From assembly GCA_019925095.2 (NCBI GenBank), contig CM034395.1, positions 11,205,713-11,269,712 on the forward strand: DNA of 64,000 nt, in the 5' to 3' direction. Positions 10,339 through 20,510 of this stretch are shown here, piece by piece. The translations under genes were made by a program, and so were the position numbers. Every line of letters begins with the position of its first letter. Within the stretch, counting starts at the first letter, position 1. Under the pieces are notes generated by a model, which saw only the letters and a list, made by a program, of their open reading frames with translations, did not search any database and was not told the DNA's origin. Source of the DNA: Dendrolimus kikuchii. Lineage: Eukaryota; Arthropoda; Insecta; Lepidoptera; Lasiocampidae.

Positions 10339-11588
10339 TACCTAGTCTTGCCATAAATATTGTAACAAAGATTTTTTTTTCTATTTCAAATAACATTTAT
10401 AAGTTTTACAGTATGTTAGTTTAATACATAAATATAAAACAATTTAAAATATAAAAAGTTTATACGAAGTGGTCTCCATTGGCTACAATACAGTCCTTTA
10501 AACGTTGAGGCCAGTTATCAATAGAAGCGCATACTCTTTACATGGGAAAATTCTTCACTGCCAATCGTATGGATTGTTTTAGGGACTCCAAATTATCATG
10601 GCGTTTAGAGCAAGCCGTACTCTCTAAAACTGACCATAAATCATAATCCAGCTGATTAAGATCGGGACTAAACGACGGCCAGTCTTCAGCTCTGATGAAG
10701 TCCGAAACGTTCGTTTCCAACCAAGACTGGCGTGAACCGAGCTTTATGACCCGGCGCCGAGTCTTGCTGGAAAGACAACTTTTGGTTATTGAAAAGGGTG
10801 ATGTTAAGGGGCTTAACTACCTTCTCAAGAATGGTATCTTGATACACTTGTGCCGATGTTTTGATACCTTTTTCACAAAAATATGGCTCAGTCACTCCTT
10901 CATAGCTAACACCCCAACAAACCATCACTGAAGACGGATAATGCCCACGTTACACTCTGTCGACTAATTGAGAATCTTCCTTGGAGCTTTGAGCATAAAT
11001 ACGGTCATTTTGTTTGTTAAAATGTTGCTTAATTGTAAAAAAATTCTCATCCGTAAACAAAATTTTTCTGTAACCTCCCTTTGCGTACCGCTTCAGTAGT
11101 TGTTTCGATTTTACCACCCTATTCTTTCATCTTTTAAAATACGCGACATGGTTCTAGGTAATATCTTCATCTCCCGAGATAAAATCTCTTGCTTTCGGAC
11201 AGGATTTCTTCGAATTCTTTCCCTTGTTGCTTTGACCACTTTTTTCGTACGAACACTACGTGGACGGCCAGATCTTTTTCTGTCACAAACAGAGGAGGTC
11301 TCATTGTACCTATTAATAGCCCGGTACACAAACATTTGACTAATACCAAGCGTATGGAGAGTTTTAAAAATTGCATTTGGCTCCATACCTACTTTGTGTA
11401 ATGCAATCACAGCGATTCGGTTCTTTTTATCGCCCCACTCAATTTTAATATCGCAAAATGTTGTACAATGTATTGGCGCCAAAATGAGAAAACACAATGA
11501 ACAATCATATAAAAATGACAGATTCCAAATTCAACTGTAATATTTTGTTTCTTTTTAATTGTAACAGTATTTATGGCCAGACTAAGTA
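10339..11588 (-). mobile_element. maT-type mariner (DD37D) transposon, decayed
   Basis: Imperfect terminal inverted repeats of about 28 bp: the left end reads TACCTAGTCTTGCCATAAAT and the right end, inverted, TACTTAGTCTGGCCATAAAT. TA dinucleotides flank both (10337-10338 and 11589-11590). Length is 1250 bp, normal for the family. The minus-strand transposase begins near 11450. An N-terminal part with helix-turn-helix ('RIAVIALHKVGMEPNAIFK') is followed by the catalytic half. It is inserted in a copy of the 'ACCGACTTC' dispersed repeat, whose halves lie on either side. Confidence 0.85.
10541..11460 (-). pseudogene. maT transposase pseudogene
   Basis: The catalytic triad can be followed across frames: first Asp in a 'FTDEN' motif near 11060, second in 'SFQQDSAPGHKAR', third in 'SPDLNQLDYDLW'. 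There are 37 residues between the second and third Asp if one extra C near 10729 is discounted. Breaks include that frameshift, a stop near the former 'HYPSSV' region and the loss of an intact start-to-stop frame. It is therefore an inactive fossil of a DD37D transposase. Confidence 0.8.
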
Positions 11589-11684
11589 TATTCAGCCATA
11601 ACTTACTTTGTCTCAGGCGATTCTAATCATTCTTTTTGAATTGGATTCAGAATAGCTTCAAGGTAGTTATTTGTATATTTAAAT

Positions 11685-11818
11685 AGATAGATAGATAACA
11701 CTTTATTATAAACCAATACAAAAATGAACTTAAAGACTAATATGTATTATATTATACGTATTATATGTACTAAGGGCATTCTTATCGCTAAAAAGCGATC
11801 TCTTCCAGACAACCCTAG
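11685..11818 (-). repeat. LINE 3' tail with hairpin and (GATA)n
   Basis: Close match to 1549-1664: the (TAGA)n run at 11684-11697, 'ACACTTTATTATAAACC', then the hairpin 'TTATCGCTAAAAAGCGATC' and 'TCTTCCAGACAACC'. Same orientation as the other three copies. Confidence 0.6.
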
Positions 11819-11887
11819 GAATGAATTGAGATGATAATAGTGATGGTGGTATACGTAACATATAGTACGAACTTTTTTTTTTTATTG

Positions 11888-12185
11888 CAGGAGATCAGCA
11901 GACAGGCAGACGGCCCACTTGATGGAAAGCGGTTACCATCGCCTATGGACATTTGCAACAGCAAAGTTGCTACAAATGCGCTGCTGCTCTCTTAAGGGAA
12001 ACTGGAACCTGGTCACTAATGCCGGAACACAACTCAAGGTTGTTATGACGACATACTTTAGACCAGGGGTGGTAGCCATCCAGTCGGGCAAATGCCCTAC
12101 CACCTGGCTGTGGTTGTTAAGTCGCCTCTTACGACAGGCCGTCCGGCCGCAGGAAATTGTATTCTTTCTCCGTTCCTGCACGGAT
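11888..12185 (+). repeat. Dispersed repeat H, copy 1
   Basis: About 300 bp matching the reverse complement of 21945-22232. Landmarks: 'GACAGGCAGACGGCCCACTT', 'GGTTACCATCGCCTATGGAC', 'CTGGTCACTAATGCCGGAAC' and 'CTCCGTTCCTGCACGGA' at the end. Partial copies lie at 44852-44955 (plus), 47972-48045 (minus) and 59012-59090 (plus). It is a very common lepidopteran repeat (LINE- or SINE-derived). Open frames through it are incidental. Confidence 0.65.
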
Positions 12186-12206
12186 AAAAACTACTTACTT
12201 TTTAAT

Positions 12207-12208
<2 letters not shown>

Positions 12209-12240
<32 letters not shown>
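12209..12240. repeat. (TA)n microsatellite, left flank of the Helitron pair
   Basis: A TA run that resumes at 14362-14379 and again at 16028-16172. The two Helitrons at 12241-14361 and 14380-16027 appear to split what was one TA/CA-rich microsatellite. Confidence 0.8.
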
Positions 12241-14361
12241 CTAGAGTTTACCCCGCGGCTGCGCCGCGGGTTAACCTCTAGTTCCTGCTTCTTGTTTAAA
12301 GAGCAAGCGTTAATACAGGTTACAATGTACACCATTTTTATGTTAGTGCCATTTGCCCCCGAAAAATTAACTTCATTTTACATCGCAAACTCGATGCTTG
12401 ATATATTCTCATGCCGATCTCTTGGCATGAGTATATATGTCCATTTTCGGCATTAAAACTACATTTAAACAAAATTACAATAAAAACGATCCAGTATTCC
12501 CAGTGTTTTCCGAAAACTTAACAGAAAGACATATCGAGTTACTATCGCATTTTTATAGACGATGCATTTTTATATCTAGGAACTTGAGAAATGATTGGTC
12601 TCATCCAAACTTTCATCCTCTATTACAAACAGTCCTAGTTTTATTTATCTATCCCCCGTCAATGAAAACTACAAAAATGTCAAAAGGACAAAAAGAGCAA
12701 CATGGACAAAAAGGACAAAAAAAAGTCGAATAGCAAAAGAGCAAAAGGGCAAAAGGGCAAAAGGGCAAAAGGGCAAAAGGGCAAAAGGGCAAAAGGGCAA
12801 AAGGGCAAAAGGGCAAAAGGGCAAAAGGGCAAAAGGGCAAAAGGGCAAAAGGGCAAAAGGGCAAAAGGGCAAAAGGGCAAAAGGGCAAAAGGGCAAAAGG
12901 GCAAAAGGGCAAAAGGGCAAAAGGGCAAAAGGGCAAAAGGGCAAAAGGGCAAAAGGGCAAAAGGGCAAAAGGGCAAAAGGGCAAAAGGGCAAAAGGGCAA
13001 AAGGGCAAAAGGGCAAAAGGGCAAAAGGGCAAAAGGGCAAAAGGGCAAAAGGGCAAAAGGGCAAAAGGGCAAAAGGGCAAAAGGGCAAAAGGGCAAAAGG
13101 GCAAAAGGGCAAAAGGGCAAAAGGGCAAAAGGGCAAAAGGGCAAAAGGGCAAAAGGGCAAAAGGGCAAAAGGGCAAAAGGGCAAAAGGGCAAAAGGGCAA
13201 AAGGGCAAAAGGGCAAAAGGGCAAAAGGGCAAAAGGGCAAAAGGGCAAAAGGGCAAAAGGGCAAAAGGGCAAAAGGGCAAAAGGGCAAAAGGGCAAAAGG
13301 GCAAAAGGGCAAAAGGGCAAAAGGGCAAAAGGGCAAAAGGGCAAAAGGGCAAAAGGGCAAAAGGGCAAAAGGGCAAAAGGGCAAAAGGGCAAAAGGGCAA
13401 AAGGGCAAAAGGGCAAAAGGGCAAAAGGGCAAAAGGGCAAAAGGGCAAAAGGGCAAAAGGGCAAAAGGGCAAAAGGGCAAAAGGGCAAAAGGGCAAAAGG
13501 GCAAAAGGGCAAAAGGGCAAAAGGGCAAAAGGGCAAAAGGGCAAAAGGGCAAAAGGGCAAAAGGGCAAAAGGGCAAAAGGGCAAAAGGGCAAAAGGGCTA
13601 AAGGGCTAAAGGGCTAAAGGGCTAAAGGGCAAAAGGGCAAAAGGGCAAAAGGGCAAAAGGGCAAAAGGGCAAAAGAGCAAAAGGGCAAAAGTCAAAAGGG
13701 CAAAAGGGCAAACGGGCCCAAGGGCAAAAGTCAAAAGGGCAAAAGGGCAAACGGGCCCAAGGGCAAAAGGGCAAAAGGGCAAAAGGTCAAAAGGGCAAAA
13801 GGGCAAAAGGGCAAAGGGGCAAAAGGGCAAACGGGCCCAAGGGCAAAAGTCAAAAGGGCAAAAGGGCAAACGGGCCCAAGGGCAAAAGGGCAAAAGGGCA
13901 AAAGGTCAAAAGGGCAAAAGGGCAAAAGGGCAAAAGGGCAAAGGGGCAAAAGGGCAAAAAGGACAAAATAACCAAAATGATGAAAATGGCAAATCACAAA
14001 ACCAACCAAAGCCTGTCTCACTTTTGGGATAAACTTTACATAAATCTATCCCAAAATGTATCCCATTATCCGGGATGAAAAATATCCCATGTCCACCCTC
14101 GGTATTCAAATTACATATGTACCGAGTATCAGCCAAATCGGTCCAAAAGTCTTTCCGTAAAAGGATAACAAACAGAGAGACAAATATACTTTTATCCCGG
14201 AAACTATCCCATTTTCCGGGATAAAAAGTATCCTATGTTCATTATCGGCATCGAAAATATATATATACTGAGTTTCAGCCAAATCGGTCCAGTAGTTTTT
14301 ACGTGAAAACGGAACAGACAGACAGACAGAGTTACTTTCGCATTTATAATATTAATAGGGA
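12241..14361 (-). mobile_element. Helitron family A, copy 1 (carries 8-bp minisatellite)
   Basis: On the minus strand it starts TCCCTATTAATATTATAAAT at 14361 after A, and ends with a GC-rich hairpin (CCGCGGCGCAGCCGCGG, arms CCGCGG) and CTAG at 12244-12241 followed by T: textbook Helitron termini with no target duplication. The body has the family blocks 'AAATCGGTCCAGTAGTTTTT', 'AAACTATCCCATTTTCCGGG' and 'TCTTTAAACAAGAAGC'-like sequence near the 3' end. No transposase, so it is non-autonomous. 2121 bp, of which about 1.25 kb is tandem repeat. Confidence 0.85.
12741..13972. repeat. Giant (AAAAGGGC)n minisatellite inside Helitron A1
   Basis: From 12741 to about 13596 there are about 107 uninterrupted copies of an 8-bp unit (GCAAAAGG in phase) without a single substitution. 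From 13597 a variant zone begins: three CTAAAGGG units, then a higher-order repeat of 119 bp (start points GGGCCC at 13714 and 13833) containing AAAAGTC, AAACGGGCCC and AAAAGGTC variants. Because 8 bp is not a multiple of three and the unit contains no stop in any frame, all six frames stay open here; none is a gene. Confidence 0.97.
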
Positions 14362-14379
14362 TGTGTGTATATATATATA

Positions 14380-15963
14380 CTAGAGTTTACCCCGCGGCTA
14401 CGCCGCGGGTCAACCTCTAGTGCGTGCTTCTTGTTTAAAGAGCAGGAGTTGTTAATACAGGTTACATTGTACTTAATTTTTATGTTAGTGATATTTGCAC
14501 TCGGAAGTTTAATTTCATTTTATATCGCAAACTATCCCGTCTCCGCGCATGAAAAGTATTTAAGTCCATTTTCGGTATTAAAACTACATTTAAACAAAAT
14601 TACAGTAAAATCAATCCTTTCCTAGTAGATATCCGTGAAAACTTAACGGAAAGACATATCGAGTTACTATCGCTTTTTTTATAGACGATGAATGTTTATA
14701 TCTATAAACTTGAGAAATGATTGGTCTTATCTAAACTTTCAACCTTTATTTCAAACCGTCCTAGCTATATTTATTTCTCCCCCATCTATGACAACTACAT
14801 AAATGACAAAAAGGACAAAAAGAACAAATCGGACAAAACGGACAAATCGGACAAAATAGACAAAAAACGGACAACACGGATAACTCGAACAAATCAAACA
14901 ACTCGGAAAACTCGGACAAATTGGACAAATCGGATAACTCGGACATCTCGGACAAATTGGACAACTCGGACAAATCGGATAAATTGAACAACTCGGACAA
15001 CTCGCACAAATCGGACATCTCGGACAAATCGGACAACTCGGAGAAATCGGACAAATTGGACAACTCGGAAAACTCGGACAACTCGGACAACTCGGACAAC
15101 TCGGACATCTCGGACAAGTCGAACAAATCGGACAACTCGGACAAATTTGACAAATCGGATAACTCGGACATCTCGGACAAATTGGACAAATCGGATAAAT
15201 TGAACATCTCGGACAACTCGGACAAATCGGACATCTCGGACAAATCGGACAACTCAGAGAAATCGGACAAATTGGACAACTTGGAAAACTCGGACAAATC
15301 GGACAACTCGGACATCTCGGACAAATCGGTCAAATCGAACAATTCGGACAAATTGGACAACTCGGACAAATCGGATAAATTGAACAACTCGGATAAATTG
15401 AACAACTCGGACAATTCTGACAACTCGGACAAATCGTACAACTCGGACAAAACGAACAACTGGGACTAATTGGACAACTCGGACAATTCGGACATCTCGG
15501 AAAAAATTGACAAATCGGACAACTCGGACAAATTGGACAAATCGGACTACTCGGACAAATCGGACAACTCGGACATAAAGGACAAATCGGATAACTCGGA
15601 CATATCGGACAAAAAGGACAAAGATGACCAAAATGACGAAAATGGAAAATCACAAAAAAACCTATCCCACTTTTTAGGATAACCTTTACATAAATCTATC
15701 CCAAAATCTATCCCATTATCCGGGATAAAAGGTATCCCTTGTCTACCCTCGATATTAAAATTACATGTATATCGAATTTCAACTAAATCGGTCCAGTACT
15801 TTTCCCGTAAAAGCATAACAAACAGAAAGACAAATATATTTTTATCCCGGAAACTATCCCATTTTTCGGGATAAAAAGTATCCTATGTTCATTCTTGGTA
15901 TCGAAAATATATATATACTGAGTTTCAGCCAAATCGGTCCAGTAGTTTTTACGTGAAAACGGA

Positions 15964-15996
<33 letters not shown>

Positions 15997-16027
15997 GTTA
16001 CTTTCGCATTTATAATATTAATAGGGA
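14380..16027 (-). mobile_element. Helitron family A, copy 2 (carries 9-bp minisatellite)
   Basis: Minus-strand 5' end TCCCTATTAATATTATAAAT at 16027 after A; 3' end with hairpin arms CCGCGG around CGTAG and terminal CTAG at 14383-14380 followed by T. It is 1648 bp. It lies head to tail with copy 1, separated by 18 bp of TG/TA repeat. Unique body blocks align with copy 1, but the central tandem array is unrelated in unit. A (CAGA)n run of about 24 bp near 15966-15996 sits close to the 5' end. Confidence 0.85.
14805..15640. repeat. Degenerate 9-bp minisatellite (GACAANTCG) inside Helitron A2
   Basis: About 90 units of 9 bp with a few alternating variants: GACAACTCG, GACAAATCG, GACATCTCG and GACAAATTG. 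The variant order repeats with a 225-bp period (25 units): 'CGGATAACTCGGACATCTCG' at 14931 recurs at 15156. Since 9 is a multiple of three, long Asp/Asn/Ser/Lys-type frames result, but they have no start context or homologue and are not genes. Confidence 0.95.
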
Positions 16028-16174
<147 letters not shown>

Positions 16175-16453
16175 TATGGATTTAAATATATTCTAATATC
16201 AAAAAGAAACCAAACACAAAAGTAATAATAAGATAATAAATAAAAAAGAGTTAGGTTTTCTGTCAAACAAATATAAGATTAAAAAAGTATATTATTTAAA
16301 TTTTACTTTGTACACACTTCTAGGTGATGCAGAAAATATTTATTTTTTGCTGTTTAGTTATTTCTGAAGTCGGTTATTTTTGCTATTTATTTTTTACATA
16401 ACATTGTTTCATTGGCTTGTGTTGGCTATTGTGCTGCCGCCTGCAGTTCCTGC

Positions 16454-16467
16454 ACGTTCATCATACT
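16454..16467. repeat. Target site duplication of R1-like LINE (3' side)
   Basis: 'ACGTTCATCATACT', perfectly repeated at 18444-18457. It directly abuts the T-run that is the LINE poly(A) tail on the minus strand. Confidence 0.9.
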
Positions 16468-18443
16468 TTTTTTTTTTTTTTTTTGGCCAGGTGAAATCCG
16501 TTTGAGGACTAAGCCGCGACAGGCACAGAAGCCTGGGGGGATGTTCGCGACCGGTGTGAGTGTGGGATTCGCCAGATCGGGGGTGGCACTAGCGTGCCCG
16601 GTCAAAACCGGTGCCACGCTATTGCCACGCCCCAGTTAGGGATACCCACTAAAACCCCTGGGTGTTCCGTCCTGCGCCTTATGCCAGGGCTACGTGTAAC
16701 GGGCTTCCCAACTCCGCGTGCCCTGGCAGGCGTGGGCCCCCCTCACTGGGCCTCTTCCTATGCCAGGGGACGTATCCCCCGGCTACATACCTAGGTCTAT
16801 TCCACGCGTGGGGCGGTCTGTAACGCGCCCCACGGGAAGAGAGATGAGCGCGCGCGGAACACTCGCACTCTCATCTCGACGGCATGTGCGGGTGAGTGAG
16901 AACCCCTATACCCCTAGGGGCCCCACCCGCGCCGCCCGCTTACGGCGGCCGAAGGTCACTATCCGACCTCCGGCGTCGGCGCGTCCTCCTTTGGCGGGAG
17001 CGGAGCAGGGAATTACGCTCACGCTCCCGTTCCGCCTCCTCCTTCGCGAACATGACTTGCTCGCAGAAGGAGGAGACGGCGTCCCATCCGGTGGAGCTCC
17101 CGACCATGGTGCGTACCACGGCCGGGAGCGAGGTGTCGAATCCGGTATGGGCGACGAGCTCCCGGCGCTGCTCCATCCAAGAGGGACACTCCTGGAGTGT
17201 GTGCAGCGCCGTGTCCTCGTCGCCCGTGTCACAATGATGGCACCCTGACGTGGCCTCGCGGCCGAGGCGACACAGGTACCTTCCGAAGCAACCATGCCCC
17301 GTCAGGACCTGCGTCAGCCTGAACGTCAGGGTGCCGTGACGTCGTCCTAGCCATTCGTGCAGGACGGGCCTCACCGCCTCAATGGTGGCGGGGCCCGCAC
17401 TGGGGCGTCGTAGGCGATCTTCCCAGACCCCCACGGCTACCTGGCGGAGCTCCGACCTACACGCCTCGATCTCGCGAGGCGCGGGTCTGGTGCCCCTGGC
17501 CAGGGCCTCTTTGCGCCACACATACAGTGACGCCAGGACCCTGGCTTCCAGGTCCCATGGGGGGGATCCGGCGAGTAGCGAGGCCACTTCGAAGGACACC
17601 GTACGGTATCCTCTTATTGCTCTGACGGCCAATATGCGTTGCGCTTGACGCAGTAGCGCCGCGTTTTTGGCCGTCAGGCGGTTCGACCAGACTGGGGCCC
17701 CGTAAAGGGCCATCGAACGTACGATGCCTTCGAAGAGTTTCCGGCACGTGGCGTTGGGCCCCCCGACGTTGGGGAGCAGGCGCGAGAGCGCACCGGCTGC
17801 CCCCTTGAGTCTGGGGAGCAGCTGCCGAAAGTGTGCCGAAAAATCCCATCGGCTATCGAGGACCAATCCCAGGTATTTCATGGTTCCACCGATGCCGATG
17901 CGGATGCCTCCTACTATGATGCAACTGTCCGGAGGTGGACGATTACGAGGACCGTGAAACATCACGGCCTCGGTCTTCTGTAACGCCACCTCCAGACCGA
18001 GACGCCGGATCCTGCCTACTATTGTCGACACCCCAGCCGTGCCTAGAAGGCACGCCTGCCGATGGGTCCTCCCGCGCGCGGCGATCAGCGTGTCGTCTGC
18101 GTAACATACGACGCTGACGCCCGGGAGGACCCGACACCTCAATGTCCAGTCGTATGCGATGTTCCACAGGAGGGGACCTAGAACCGACCCCTGTGGAACA
18201 CCGCACACCATGGCTCGCCGATTCCATCCCTCGTGGACCGGGTAGATGACGGCTCTGCTGTTTAGGTATGCCCCGACTATACGGCGGAGGTAGGTCGGCA
18301 CCCCGAAATATCGGAGTGCCTCCATGATGCACGCCCAGGGCAAGGAATTGAATGCGTTGGCGATGTCTAAGGACACCGCCAACAGGACCTCGCCCTGGGA
18401 AACTGCTTCCTCCGCCAGGCTTCTCAAGCGCATGATCGCGTCA
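16468..18443 (-). mobile_element. R1-like non-LTR retrotransposon, 5'-truncated, recent
   Basis: A 1976-bp insertion bounded by a 14-bp target duplication (16454-16467 and 18444-18457), with a poly(A) tail (T-run 16467-16484) at its 3' end. GC-rich body against AT-rich flanks. The ORF is uninterrupted and the 3' UTR is about 470 bp. The 5' truncation falls inside the reverse transcriptase, so the copy cannot be autonomous. The clean duplication, long A-tail and intact frame all argue for recent insertion. Confidence 0.92.
16940..18443 (-). CDS. Reverse transcriptase ORF (C-terminal ~500 aa) of R1-like LINE
   Basis: An uninterrupted minus-strand frame to a stop at 16940. RT motif A is 'SLDIANAFNSLPW', motif B 'GVPQGSVLGPLLWN', and the catalytic motif C 'CYADDTL' (YADD), followed by the thumb 'KYLGLVLDSRWDFSAH'. 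Near the C-terminus is the zinc-binding 'CHHCDTGDEDTALHTLQEC' (C-x2-C-x8-H-x4-C), typical of R1-clade elements. The N-terminal endonuclease and RT fingers are missing. The methionines that seem to open the frame (18454-18449) are encoded by the host target duplication, so they are not the native start. Enzymatically incomplete. Confidence 0.9.
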
Positions 18444-18457
18444 ACGTTCATCATACT
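18444..18457. repeat. Target site duplication of R1-like LINE (5' side)
   Basis: Second copy of 'ACGTTCATCATACT', marking the exact 5' truncation point at 18443. Confidence 0.9.
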
Positions 18458-18559
18458 GGTGTAACTAACTAGACATACTTAGCATGATCAAATAGCAGAT
18501 GTCTTAAAAACAGTCCAGGTAAAAAGCACCAATAATAATAGTGTATGTATTAAAGAGAT

Positions 18560-18668
18560 TAAGGAAAGTAGATAAAGCAAAAGATGTATGTATATATGTA
18601 AGTGGAAATCCATCGTCTCTGCCTATCTCTATGGGAAACAGACGTCGTAATATGTATGTATGTAACTA
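18560..18668 (+). repeat. LINE 3' tail with (ATGT)n
   Basis: 'GAAATCCATCGTCTCTGCC', 'CTATGGGAAACAGACGTCG' and then (ATGT)n. A diverged copy lies at 38700-38790 ('GAAATCCGTCGTCCATGTC', 'ATATGGAAAACAGGCACGA'). It resembles the 'CTACCCC..GGGAA..GGCGTGA' tails of Jockey-like lepidopteran LINEs such as that at 35320-35906, but is a different subfamily. Confidence 0.5.
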
Positions 18669-19374
18669 GCTTTACTTTTTAATCTGAGAGGATAACTATT
18701 TAACTCTCAATAATAAAAGTAATAAAGAGAAATTACAAGACAATAGTTTCTAAATCAATACCTGTAATCTATGTAATTGCAATTGGTAAAGTTTACGTGT
18801 GCGATAAGCTATCGTAAATCTTGTATTTTGCGTCCTAGCTATTGCTAGCAGGACGAGATAATCCTGGGCATTGGTGCCGTGCCAGAATGTATCCCGAGCA
18901 TTGTCGGTACGTTGGCCGACCGCCAGGGGTAATGGTCCCGACTTTCAATGGATTTAGGTACATTGCCCATTGGCTCAATGTATCTAACAAACCTCTGTCA
19001 AACGCCATCCACAAATTAATGATTAAGTAGAGTATAAAATAAAACTTCATCTAAGTTGCCCTATTAAAAGTTTGATGCTGTTCTCTGTTTTTAATAAGAC
19101 TTCTCATAGCTAAAAGGTACAACGCAGGCCCTTATGGTCATTTCTTCACCTGACTATCTACACATAATTATATCAAAAGCTACTAAGGCAATAGATAAGA
19201 AAATGGCACAAACTTATTATGTTTGTGCGAAAGATGACTTTCATGAAGTGTATGAATGATGAATGAAGTGTGAAAATGTTTAATTAAATATTGAAAAGGG
19301 GCCTGAAAGAGAAACGTCAAAATTAAAAGTTAAGGAAAATAATCGTGGGCGTTATTTAAGTTCCTAATGATTAA
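18669..19374. other. Unrecognised AT-rich intergenic sequence
   Basis: No gene or repeat recognised. A short moderately GC-rich patch (about 18830-18930) has no match elsewhere in the window that I noticed. Confidence 0.4.
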
Positions 19375-19949
19375 TCTAATATATAAAATTCTCGTGTCAC
19401 AGTTTTCGTTGCCATACTCCTCCGAAACGGCTTGACCGATTTTGATGAAATTTTTTGTGCTTATCCGGTATCTATGAGAATCGGCCAACATCTATTTTTC
19501 ATCCCCCTAAATGTTAGGGGTAGTCCACCCCTAAATTTTTTTTTAAATTATTTAGACAAAAAATTTATTTTCTATTTTTTTATGATACAACATACAAAAA
19601 TACATACAACCCTAAATTTTCACCCCTCTACGATCAACCCCTATTTTTTATTTGTTAATTATAAACTTTAATTTTTTGGCAAGATATTTTTAAATCTTAT
19701 TTTGTCATGACTTAGAATAAAAAAAATATATTACTGTTTTAGATTCATAATTATGACCGGTAGGTGGCGCTGAGATCGGGTTCTGAAATCTTCCTAATCA
19801 CCTGGAGCGATTTTGGTGATTTTGTTTTTGTGTGTTTGAGTGGGTACCCGGATGGTTTAGATTCGCAATTAGAACCGGTACGTGGCTCTGGGATCGGGTT
19901 CTAGCATTGTATTTTTTAAAGGCAGGACAACGTCTGCCGGGGCCGCTAG
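19375..19949 (+). mobile_element. Helitron family B, unit 1 of tandem dimer
   Basis: It begins A|TCTAATATATAAAATTCTCG and ends with a hairpin-forming GGCAGGACAACGTCTGCC, then GGGGCCG and CTAG at 19946-19949. It is 575 bp and non-coding. Characteristic block: 'CTCCTCCGAAACGGCTTGAC', then 'GGTAGGTGGCGCTGAGATCG'. It is followed with no intervening base by unit 2. Confidence 0.85.
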
Positions 19950-20510
19950 TCTTATATATAAAATTCTCGTGTCACAATGTTCGTTCCCATACTCCTCCGA
20001 AACGGCTTGACCGATTCTTATGAAATTTTTTATGCATATTCAGTAAGTCTGAGAATCGGCTACTATCTATTTTTCAAACCCCTAAGTGATAAGGGGTGTC
20101 CACCCCAAATTTTTTTATATATTTTTTGGATATATTTTTATTTTTTTAGGATACAGCTTAAAAAAATACATACAACCCTAAATTTTCATCCCTCTACGAT
20201 CAACCCCTATTTTTTATTTGTGAATTATAAACTTAAATTTTTTGGCAAGATTTTGAATCTTATTTTGTCATGACTTAGAATAAAAAAAATTATATTACTC
20301 TTTTGGATTCACAATTAGAACCGGTAGGTGGCGCTGAGATCGGGTTTTGGAATTCTCCTAATCACCTAGAGCGATTTTGGTGATTTTGTTTTTGTGTGTT
20401 TGAGTGGGTACCCAGATGGTTTAGATTCGCAATTAGAACTGGTACGTGGCTCTGGGATCGGGTTCTAGAATTTTATTTTTTAAAGTCAGGACGTCTGCTG
20501 GGGCTGCTAG
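19950..20510 (+). mobile_element. Helitron family B, unit 2 of tandem dimer
   Basis: It starts TCTTATATATAAAATTCTCG at the very base after the CTAG of unit 1 and ends CTAG at 20507-20510 before T. It is 561 bp and closely similar to unit 1 across its length. The exact CTAG|TC junction is what a rolling-circle head-to-tail concatemer, or insertion of one copy at the 3' border of another, would leave. The window's first 313 bp are a third family copy. Confidence 0.85.

Noticed and set aside
11919..12281. 120-codon frame at 11.9 kb and its inverted counterpart at 21.9 kb
   Set aside because: Passes through dispersed repeat H and into a TA microsatellite; other copies do not keep the frame.
12595..13617. 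A 340-codon plus-strand frame of Lys/Gly/Gln/Arg/Ala repeats and long minus-strand frames over the same DNA
   Set aside because: They are conceptual translations of the 8-bp array; all six frames are open because the unit contains no stop in any phase. No start context, splice signals or homologue.
14761..15631. Long frames of Asp/Ser/Asn/Lys or Leu/Ser/Glu tripeptide repeats, resembling low-complexity secreted proteins
   Set aside because: Products of the 9-bp minisatellite within a non-autonomous Helitron; unit length divisible by three keeps frames open.
12741..15640. Regular arrays considered as CRISPR
   Set aside because: Direct tandem units without unique spacers, in a eukaryotic transposon context.
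16895..17295. Arg/Pro/Ser-rich frames opposite the R1-like ORF
   Set aside because: Shadow frames from GC-rich coding DNA of the LINE.
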